Shown here one piece after another: positions 57,789-64,000 of a stretch of 64,000 nucleotides of DNA; the stretch's first letter is position 1, and every line of letters starts with the position of its first letter. The DNA is taken from assembly GCF_004745635.1 (NCBI RefSeq), contig NZ_SRLB01000023.1:35520-99519 (forward strand), written 5' to 3'. This stretch comes from Methylobacterium nonmethylotrophicum. Lineage in GTDB: Bacteria > Pseudomonadota > Alphaproteobacteria > Rhizobiales > Beijerinckiaceae. The notes below the pieces were generated by a model, which worked only from the letters and a program-made list of their open reading frames with translations, had not been told where the DNA came from and searched no databases. The translations under genes were made by a program, and so were the position numbers.

Positions 57789-58691
57789 ATGGCACCCGAT
57801 GACGTCGAGGCGCAGCGGCGCCGCTGGCGCGACCTGATCGACGAGCGCCTGCCCGCCGCCGCGGCCGCGCATCCGGACTGGCCGGTCTCGCGCAACCACT
57901 GCTTCGCCCGCATCCTGCTCGACAATGCCTGCGGCGGGCCCTGGCGCGAGAGCGTGGCCCCGCCCGCCTGGGTCAACATGCCGCCCGAGCGGCTCGCCCT
58001 GGCCCTGAGCCTCGGCGAGGCGGTGCTGGCGGGACGGCAGGACCTCGCGGTGCTGAACCACCGCTCCCTGCTGTGGCGGCGCAAGCGCCCGGTGCCGGCG
58101 CCGCCCGCGCGCCTGCCGGGGGACGGATTCGGCCTGCGGCGCTGGCGCCTCGCGGATGACGCGCCCTTCGCGGCCCTCTGCGCCGACCCGGAGGTGATGC
58201 GGTTCTTCCCCGCGCCCAAGACCGCGCGGGAGAGCCAGGCCGAGGCCCGGGCCCTCGACCGGCGCTTCGAGGAGGACGGGTTCGGCCCCTGGGCGCTCGA
58301 GACGCCGGAGGGCTTCTCGGGTTTCGTCGGCTGCTGGCGCCCGGCCCGGCCGCTGCCCTTCGGGCCGCTCCTCGGGCGGGAGACCGGCTTCGTCGAGATC
58401 GGCTGGCGCCTCGCCCGCCACGCCTGGGGCCGGGGCTTCGCCGTGCGCGGCGCCCGCCTGGCGCTCGACGACGTCTTCTCCCGCTGCGCGCTCACCGAGG
58501 TCGTGGCCTATACGGCGGACGTGAACGCGCCCTCGCGGCGGGTGATGGAGCGGCTCGGCATGACCGAGATCGGCGGGTTCGACCATCCCGGCCTGCCCGA
58601 GGGCCACCCCTTGCGGCCGCACCGGCTCTACCGGCTGGAGGCGGCCGATGTCCTGGACGGTGGCGGGCCGCGCGCTTGCCGCTTAAGGTAG
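57789..58691 (+). CDS. Fused protein: conserved N-terminal domain plus GNAT acetyltransferase
   Basis: The 300-residue product has an N-terminal domain of about 110 residues (DERLPAAAAAHPDWPVSRNH, CFARILLDNACGG, LAVLNHRSLLWRRKRP) that resembles stand-alone small proteins annotated only as GCN5-like. It is joined to a RimJ/RimL-type GNAT domain (LRRWRLADDAPFAALCADPE, GWRLARHAWGRGFA, NAPSRRVMERLGM). Coupling to tsaD by 14 bp suggests one transcript. The acetyl acceptor is unknown. Confidence 0.82.
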   Translation: MAPDDVEAQRRRWRDLIDERLPAAAAAHPDWPVSRNHCFARILLDNACGGPWRESVAPPAWVNMPPERLALALSLGEAVLAGRQDLAVLNHRSLLWRRKRPVPAPPARLPGDGFGLRRWRLADDAPFAALCADPEVMRFFPAPKTARESQAEARALDRRFEEDGFGPWALETPEGFSGFVGCWRPARPLPFGPLLGRETGFVEIGWRLARHAWGRGFAVRGARLALDDVFSRCALTEVVAYTADVNAPSRRVMERLGMTEIGGFDHPGLPEGHPLRPHRLYRLEAADVLDGGGPRACRLR

Positions 58692-58800
58692 CGCTCACTC
58701 GCACCATCCTCGGACCCCCGGCTCCGCCGCGCGACGGGCCGGTCGCCATCCTGTCGGACGATGCCCTGGACGCGTGCGCAGGGAGCCTGGAAGGAGCGTC

Positions 58801-59004
58801 ATGGTGCAGCCGAAGCCGTCGAGACCGCCGCGCCGGGCGAGTCCCGCGCCCGGTCAGCGCCGCATCGAGGTCCTGGTACAGGATGTCCACGCCCCGGCTT
58901 TCCGGCTCGAGGCGCAGCGGCAGGCGGCAGCCGTCGCTGCGAGCAGGCAGGCGCAGGACGACCAGGACTTCATCGGCGCCGTCTCCTCCGATGCGGAAGA
59001 GTGA
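58801..59004 (+). CDS. MazE/DUF3018-type antitoxin
   Basis: The 67-residue protein matches the C-terminal part of DUF3018 antitoxins: IEVLVQDVHAPAFRLEAQRQ and the acidic ending DDQDFIGAVSSDAEE, which would wrap the toxin. The N-terminal part, normally a basic helix, is Pro-rich here (SRPPRRASPAPG), so DNA binding may be altered. GGAAGGAG precedes ATG 58801. Its stop overlaps an in-frame GTG of the toxin gene (GTGA at 59001). Confidence 0.75.
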   Translation: MVQPKPSRPPRRASPAPGQRRIEVLVQDVHAPAFRLEAQRQAAAVAASRQAQDDQDFIGAVSSDAEE

Positions 59005-59015
59005 CCGGCATCGCC

Positions 59016-59384
59016 ATGGAGCGCGGGGAGATCTGGACTGTATCGGGCGGCAAGGATTATGCCGGGAAGGCGCGCCCCGCCGTCATTCTGCAGGACGACG
59101 CCTTCGCGGCGACCGAGTCCGTCACGATCTGCGCCTTCACGACCGATCCCACGGACGCCCCTTTGTTTCGAATTCCAGTTCCCCCGAATGACGGCAACGG
59201 CTTGCGGGCACCCTGCCGATTGATGGTCGACAAGATCACCACCGTGCCGCGGCACAAGATCGGCACCCGCGTCGGCGGCCTGGACGCGGCGGACATGCGA
59301 CACCTCGACGAGGCCATCCTGGTCTTCCTCGGGCTGGCCGGCGCTCTGGCGAGCGGCGGTCGCGCCCGCGGCAGGACGCCATGA
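59016..59384 (+). CDS. MazF/PemK-type endoribonuclease toxin
   Basis: MazF-type toxins cut mRNA at short sequences and stop growth unless bound by antitoxin. The 122-residue protein shows MERGEIWTVSGGKDYAGKAR, the RPAVILQDD strand, CAFTTDPTDAP and the late MVDKITTVPRHKIG motif of the family. ATG 59016 is used; GTG 59001 would add five residues. Its stop codon overlaps the gpsA start as ATGA (59381-59384), so the toxin is translationally coupled to an essential lipid gene. Confidence 0.85.
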   Translation: MERGEIWTVSGGKDYAGKARPAVILQDDAFAATESVTICAFTTDPTDAPLFRIPVPPNDGNGLRAPCRLMVDKITTVPRHKIGTRVGGLDAADMRHLDEAILVFLGLAGALASGGRARGRTP

Positions 59385-60376
59385 CCGACATCGGCGCGGT
59401 CGCCGTCCTGGGCGGCGGGGCCTGGGGCACGGCGCTCGCCAACGCGGCCGCCGCGGCGGCACCGCGGCCGGTGGTGCTGTGGATGCGCGACGCCGAGGCC
59501 GCCGCCGCCATGGCCCGCACCCGCGAGAATGCCCGCCACCTGCCCGGGGTGCCGCTGCATCCGGGCGTGCGCCCGACGGCCATGGCCGGGGACCTGGTCG
59601 TGGCCGAGGCGGTGCTGGTGGTGACGCCGGCCCAGACCCTCCGGAGCGTGCTGACGGCCCTGCACGCCCGGCTGCGGCCGGACGCGGCCCTGATCCTCTG
59701 CGCCAAGGGCATCGAGCGCGGCACCGACGCCTTCCTGACCGACGTCGCCGCCACGGCCGCGCCGGGATCGCCCCTGGCGGTGCTGTCTGGCCCGAGCTTC
59801 GCGGCGGACGTCGCCCGCGGGCTGCCGACCGCCGTGACGCTGGCGAGCCGCGACGGCGCCCTCGCAGCGCAGCTCGCCGCGGCGCTGTCGGGGCCGACCT
59901 TCCGGGTCTATCACGGCGACGACCCCCGCGGGGTCGAGATCGGCGGGGCGGCCAAGAACGTGCTCGCCATCGCGTGCGGGGCAGCGATCGGCCGGGGCCT
60001 CGGCGAGAGCGCCCGGGCGGCCCTCGTCGCCCGCAGCTTCGCCGAACTGATGCGCTTCGCCCGGGCCTGGGACGCCCGTCCCGAGACCCTGATGGGCCTC
60101 TCCGGCCTCGGCGACCTCGTGCTCACCGCCGCCTCGGCGCAGTCGCGCAACTTCGCCTTCGGCGAGCGCCTCGGCCGCGGGGCGCGCCCCGCGGAGGCGG
60201 CCGGCGGCAAGCTCGCCGAGGGCGCGCTCACCGCGCAAGGGCTGGTGGCGCTCGCCCGTAGGCGCGGGGTCGAGATGCCGGTGGCGGAGGCGGTGGCCGG
60301 CCTGGTCGCCGGGACCCTGCATCTCGACGAGGCGATCGCCGGCCTGCTCAGCCGGCCCCTGCGGGCCGAGATCTGA
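59381..60376 (+). CDS. gpsA: Glycerol-3-phosphate dehydrogenase [NAD(P)+]
   Basis: GpsA makes sn-glycerol 3-phosphate from dihydroxyacetone phosphate for phospholipid synthesis. The 331-residue protein has the Rossmann motif VLGGGAWGTALANAAA, the substrate lysine in LCAKGIERGT, LSGPSFAADVARGLPTAV and the catalytic GAAKNVLAIACG. Start ATG 59381 overlaps the toxin stop. In many alphaproteobacteria gpsA follows tsaD directly; here a GNAT and a toxin-antitoxin pair lie between. Confidence 0.96.
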   Translation: MTDIGAVAVLGGGAWGTALANAAAAAAPRPVVLWMRDAEAAAAMARTRENARHLPGVPLHPGVRPTAMAGDLVVAEAVLVVTPAQTLRSVLTALHARLRPDAALILCAKGIERGTDAFLTDVAATAAPGSPLAVLSGPSFAADVARGLPTAVTLASRDGALAAQLAAALSGPTFRVYHGDDPRGVEIGGAAKNVLAIACGAAIGRGLGESARAALVARSFAELMRFARAWDARPETLMGLSGLGDLVLTAASAQSRNFAFGERLGRGARPAEAAGGKLAEGALTAQGLVALARRRGVEMPVAEAVAGLVAGTLHLDEAIAGLLSRPLRAEI

Positions 60377-60399
60377 ACGCCCCCGTACGATCGTGGCCG

Positions 60400-60442
60400 A
60401 AAAGCCGCGCCAGTGCCCAAAAACCGCGCCGGCGCGGCTTTT
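60400..60442 (+). terminator. Terminator after gpsA
   Basis: AAAAGCCGCGCC pairs with GGCGCGGCTTTT (12 bp, 19-base loop), followed by one more T and AACTG. With A-run and T-run on either side it could work in both directions. Confidence 0.8.
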
Positions 60443-60520
60443 TAACTGTCCGGCCGGACCGGCCAAGCTAGTCTTCCGCCAGTTCTCGACAGCAGAAGCG
60501 CGCCCGCGGCAGACCCGACG

Positions 60521-61987
60521 ATGATTCGCAACCTCCTTCTCAGCACGGTCGGCGCGAGCCTGCTGGCCGTGGGAGCGCCGCGCGCGGCCGATCTGCCGGC
60601 GCTAGTGGCCCCGGTGCCGGTCTTCGCCGCTCCGGACTGGTCCGGCTTCTACGTCGGCAGCCATGTCGGCGGCGCGGTCACCGGCCGCGGCGCGCGCGGC
60701 ATCGTCAGCGGGGATGGCGGCGGCGTGATACCGACCGTGTTCAGCGGCCGGGGCGGGCGCACCGGCATCGTCGTCGGACAGGTCGAAGGGCGCACCGTCT
60801 TCCAGGGCCTGCATGCCGGCTATAACGGGCAGTGGGGCGCCGCCGTGGCGGGCGTCGAGGCCGACGTGGCGAGCCTCGGCCCCCTCGACGACGTGCTGGG
60901 CAGCGTGCGCGCCCGCCTCGGCTTCGCCAGCGGCCGGGTCCTCGTCTACGGCACCGGCGGCCTCGCGGTCCGCTCGGTGCCGAGCCTGGTCCTCGGCACC
61001 TTCGTGGGCGGCAATGGCGGGGCGGGCGGCAATGCCGGCCCGGGCGGCGCAGGCGGCGTCGGCGGCAACGGGTTCGGCACCTTCACCCTCGCGCGCGGCG
61101 GCACCGACGGGGTCGGCGTGGTCGGCGGCGGCGGCGTCGAGGTCCGGCTGACGCCCGGCGTGAGCACCGGCGTCGAGGCCCTGTACTACAGCTTCGACGG
61201 GCCCCGCCTCCTCGGCGCCCCGCGGGACTTCCTCACCGTGCGCGGCCGCCTGACGGTGCATCCCGGGGCCGCCTGGGCGGATGCCGCACCGGCCTCCTGG
61301 GCCGGCGCCTATCTCGGCGGCCATCTCGGGGCGCTGCACGCGCTCTCGAACGGCAGCTTCGGCAGCACCGCGCTGTCGGGCGGCGAGCCCGGCGGCGCCG
61401 GCACGCGCGGGATCGACGGCGGCGGTGGCGGCGGTGGTGCCCTCGCCTTCGGGGGCGTGGCGGTGAGCCCCGCGATCCTCGGCGGCGTCCATCTCGGCTA
61501 CAACTGGCAGCGGGCGGCCCTGGTCTACGGCGCCGAGGGCGACGTCTCCTTCGCGGATTCCGACCGCTATCGCACCCTCGGGACGGTCCGCGGCCGCCTC
61601 GGCTGGAGCGTCGGCTCCACCCTTCTCTACGGGACGGCGGGCCTCGCCATCGCCCGCAACGAGGGCGTGCGGGCGGTCTTCGCCGGCGACGGCGGGCCCG
61701 GCGGCAATGGCGGCGCCATCCTCGCCGGACCGGGCGGGGCGGGCGGTGCAGGCGGCGCGGCCCTGGCGTTCCGCTCCCGCGACACCGAGCTCGGCTTCGT
61801 GGTCGGCGGCGGCCTCGAGGCGCGGCTGAGCGAGCGCGTCAGCGCCGGCGCCGAGGCCCTGTACTACGGCCTGTCCGACCGGACCTTCACGCCCGCGGCG
61901 CCCGGTCCCGGCCGCCTCCTCGTCGCCGGCCGCGGCAACGACGCGCTCGTGCTGCGCACGCGCCTCTCGGTCAGCTTCCTGCCCTGA
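60521..61987 (+). CDS. Double beta-barrel outer membrane protein with glycine-rich loops
   Basis: The 488-residue protein has a signal peptide (to about residue 22, RAADLPAL) and two copies of an Omp25/OprF-type eight-strand barrel. Copy 1 starts at WSGFYVGSHVGG and copy 2 at WAGAYLGGHLGA; each repeats HAGYN/HLGYN, VRARLGF/VRGRLGW, YGTGGLAV/YGTAGLAI and VEALYYSF/AEALYYGL. In both copies the same loop holds a Gly-rich insertion (GGNGGAGGNAGPGGAGG; GGPGGNGGAILAGPGGAGG). A single-barrel Rhizobiales protein is about half this size. Two Gly-rich secreted-protein genes follow. Confidence 0.82.
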   Translation: MIRNLLLSTVGASLLAVGAPRAADLPALVAPVPVFAAPDWSGFYVGSHVGGAVTGRGARGIVSGDGGGVIPTVFSGRGGRTGIVVGQVEGRTVFQGLHAGYNGQWGAAVAGVEADVASLGPLDDVLGSVRARLGFASGRVLVYGTGGLAVRSVPSLVLGTFVGGNGGAGGNAGPGGAGGVGGNGFGTFTLARGGTDGVGVVGGGGVEVRLTPGVSTGVEALYYSFDGPRLLGAPRDFLTVRGRLTVHPGAAWADAAPASWAGAYLGGHLGALHALSNGSFGSTALSGGEPGGAGTRGIDGGGGGGGALAFGGVAVSPAILGGVHLGYNWQRAALVYGAEGDVSFADSDRYRTLGTVRGRLGWSVGSTLLYGTAGLAIARNEGVRAVFAGDGGPGGNGGAILAGPGGAGGAGGAALAFRSRDTELGFVVGGGLEARLSERVSAGAEALYYGLSDRTFTPAAPGPGRLLVAGRGNDALVLRTRLSVSFLP

Positions 61988-62460
61988 CGGCGGGGGCTTC
62001 CCCCGTCCATCGTCGCGCGACGAGAACCCGCCCCCGGATCCGCCGGGCGGCGGGTCGTTCTGCTGGCCTGCCCGCCCAGAGCCGTTCCGCGCGCCTCGCG
62101 AGATCTCCCAAACCGAGTATTGGCGGACCCGATCGGCCGATACGCCCATGTGCGCGGCGGCACGGCGGCGATTTACCAATCCGGTACTGTCACCTCATCG
62201 CCGGAGCAAACAGTGATCGCGGCGAAACCTTCACATCGACACGACGACGGCGGGGCACCCGCCCGCCTCTCTGGAGGCTCCCAGTTACCCGGCCCGGGCG
62301 CGGACCGGCGATGCGGCTGAACCAAGAGAATGGTTAACATTCAGACTTCGTTCAGTGCCTCAGGAACAGATTAGTCCCAACGAACACGACAAGCCGCCCG
62401 CAGATATCCTCTAGACAGAGGATGCGTACCAGTTCCGGTGCGGCTCCGAGGAACGACAAC
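61988..62460. other. Intergenic region between OMP gene and first glycine-rich gene
   Basis: It contains a possible terminator dyad (ACCCGCC 62026-62032 with GGCGGGT 62049-62055). Further on are AT-richer stretches around 62160-62235 and 62330-62420 that recur in diverged form before the second glycine-rich gene (63145-63480), for example CCAATCCGGT...TCACCTC. These shared parts are probably the promoter regions. No gene is supported. Confidence 0.5.
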
Positions 62461-62572
62461 GCTCGTCACGGCGTATCCGCGCACGGGGTCGGCGCGCTCA
62501 GAAAGCGGCCCCAACCACCATCCCGATCCATCCATCACGCCGGCACTGCGCGTGCCGCTGCAGGAGGTTGTC
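62461..62572 (+). repeat. Duplicated leader, copy 1
   Basis: This 112-bp segment before the first glycine-rich gene matches 63509-63620 at 108 of 112 positions with no gaps, ending in CAGGAGGTTGTC before the ATG. The frame is open through it in both copies, but all four differences would change amino acids, which speaks for a non-coding leader. Confidence 0.9.
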
Positions 62573-63094
<522 letters not shown>

Positions 63095-63112
63095 GGTTCC
63101 GCAATCCTCCTG

Positions 63113-63140
63113 CGGCCCGGTCGCAGTCCTGACCGGGCCG
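63113..63140 (+). terminator. Terminator-like hairpin after glycine-rich gene copy 1
   Basis: CGGCCCGGTC pairs with GACCGGGCCG around an eight-base loop, 18 bp after the stop codon. No T-run follows. Confidence 0.6.
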
Positions 63141-63508
63141 CTCGGCCTCTCGCGCGGCAGCGCCGCAGCGTTCCGCCAATCCGGTCGCATCACCTCGTCG
63201 CTGACGCAGACCGTGGTCGTGACGGCAGCTTCGCAGAGACTTGCCGCGGGCGGGACATTCGCAGTTTTACAGGCGCATATACAGCAACTTAGCACTAGTA
63301 TTTACCAGATCATCAATTTCGATCAATTGAAGCAAAAAATAGCACCGGACTGGCATGTATCGGGATTGTGTCACGATTAAGAACTTGTTAATGTTCCGAA
63401 AGTGTCCAGTCGCGAGGACCACACTAGACCCAACGGACACGGCGAGCCATTCGTGCGCCCCATGATCCCGGGGGTGCCGGTTACGGAGCGGCTCCGACGC
63501 AAGACGAC
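63141..63508. other. AT-rich promoter-like region before glycine-rich gene copy 2
   Basis: GC content falls sharply between about 63255 and 63400 (ATTTACCAGATCATCAATTT and on). This fits a promoter separating the two copies, so each is probably transcribed on its own. No coding frame is supported. Confidence 0.5.
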
Positions 63509-63620
63509 GCTCGTCACGGCGTATCCGCGCAAGGGGTCGGCGCGCTCAGAAAGCGGCCCCAACCACCATCCCGATCCATCGCTCACGCCGGCACCGCGCG
63601 TGCCGCTGCAGGAGGTTGTC
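63509..63620 (+). repeat. Duplicated leader, copy 2
   Basis: The gap-free copy of 62461-62572 with four differences. It again ends with CAGGAGGTTGTC directly before the start codon of the second glycine-rich gene. Confidence 0.9.
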
Positions 63621-64000
63621 ATGAAGAAGACGCTGTCCGTGATCGTGTCGGCCGTCGCCCTGATGGCGGCCGCGCCCCAGGCCTTCGCGCAGGGTGTCGC
63701 CGGGTATGGCGGAAAGGGCGGCGGGGGCTACTACGGCGGCTATGGCGGCCAGGGCGGCGGCGGCGGCGACGCCTGGAAGGGCGGCAAGGGCGGCGGCGGC
63801 GGCAAGGGCGGCAGCGGCTATTACGGCGGCGGCGGCGGGGGCGGCGGCTGGGGCGGCACCGGGTCCTACGGCGGCAAGGGCGGCAAGGGCGGCGGCGGCG
63901 GCAGCGGCTATTATGGCGGTGCGGGCGGCGGCGGCGGCGGCGGCGGCTCGGGTGCCTATGGCGGCGTGGGCGGCGGCGGCGGCAAGGGCGGCATGGGCTC
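63621..64000 (+). CDS. Glycine-rich secreted protein, copy 2 (3' end outside window)
   Basis: The visible 126 codons begin with nearly the same signal peptide (MKKTLSVIVSAVALMAAAPQ, then AFAQG) and the same module order as copy 1: GGGYYGGYGG, GGDAWKGGKGG, GSGYYGG, GGTGSYGG, GGSGAYGGVGG. The mature part has more Lys at variable positions (GGKGGKGGGG). It is a tandem duplicate whose end, and any further copies, lie beyond the window. Confidence 0.8.
   Translation, partial: MKKTLSVIVSAVALMAAAPQAFAQGVAGYGGKGGGGYYGGYGGQGGGGGDAWKGGKGGGGGKGGSGYYGGGGGGGGWGGTGSYGGKGGKGGGGGSGYYGGAGGGGGGGGSGAYGGVGGGGGKGGMG

Noticed and set aside
58761..59000. 80-residue N-terminal extension of the MazF-like toxin
   Set aside because: The extension overlaps the antitoxin gene in another frame; the MazF fold starts at MERGEIW (59016).
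62438..62572. In-frame coding extension upstream of the glycine-rich protein (open also in copy 2)
   Set aside because: It would bury a good signal peptide and the AGGAGG site inside the protein, and all differences between the copies are non-synonymous, as expected for non-coding DNA.

Overview
The window is chromosomal DNA of a very GC-rich alphaproteobacterium, most likely a member of the Methylobacteriaceae (Rhizobiales). This rests on base composition, on protein sequences read by eye (GroEL, GyrA, GltA, FadL-type porin, class I PhaC), on the comEC/gltX/gltA neighbourhood, on the tsaD/hemD/mitofilin-like/hemY neighbourhood, and on Rhizobiales-type intergenic palindromes. No rRNA, tRNA, CRISPR array or prophage was found by reading.

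Layout. 1-3.0 kb: 3' part of groEL with a strong terminator, then an IS256-family insertion sequence (1486-2913) with an 8-bp target duplication, sitting in the loop of a head-to-head palindromic repeat pair. 3.0-12.8 kb: housekeeping genes ogt, hemH, a Tat-exported 5'-nucleotidase-like enzyme, ung, comEC, gltX and gltA. 12.8-24.7 kb: sugar-acid and amino-acid metabolism (DenD-like dehydrogenase, SDR, GNAT, PEP-mutase-like lyase, membrane chemoreceptor, IlvD/Edd dehydratase, two aminotransferases) and small exported proteins. 24.7-34.8 kb: lipoprotein, phaC, fadL-type transporter, FAH-family hydrolase, orphan response regulator, RlpA-like protein, cysteine-rich exported protein, soluble PAS-PAS chemoreceptor, and an intergenic-rich stretch with micro-ORFs and repeats. 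34.8-42.6 kb: glycosyltransferase, MFS permease, gyrA, DUF4142 protein, acyltransferase. 42.7-48.8 kb: a six-gene branched-chain-type ABC importer operon with two tandem, nearly identical binding proteins. 49.2-51.7 kb: nhaA and a K+ channel with a zinc ribbon. 51.7-60.4 kb: hemY, mitofilin-like gene and hemD on the minus strand, divergent from tsaD, a fused GNAT, a MazE/MazF-type toxin-antitoxin pair and gpsA. 60.5-64 kb: a double beta-barrel outer membrane protein with glycine-rich loops, then two tandem copies of a glycine-rich secreted protein gene, the second cut by the window end.

How genes may work together. The SDR, IlvD/Edd dehydratase and FAH-family hydrolase resemble steps of a non-phosphorylative (L-fuconate-like) sugar-acid pathway, although they are scattered. 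hemD, the Mic60-like protein, hemY and hemH link tetrapyrrole synthesis with inner-membrane organisation. The ABC operon is a complete importer of unknown substrate. The 60.5-64 kb block looks like a cell-surface locus and is the best candidate for something undescribed. Other notable points are a chain of two overlapping mini-ORFs running into tsaD, a toxin-antitoxin pair whose toxin overlaps gpsA, and near-identical DNA blocks shared by the two ABC binding proteins.
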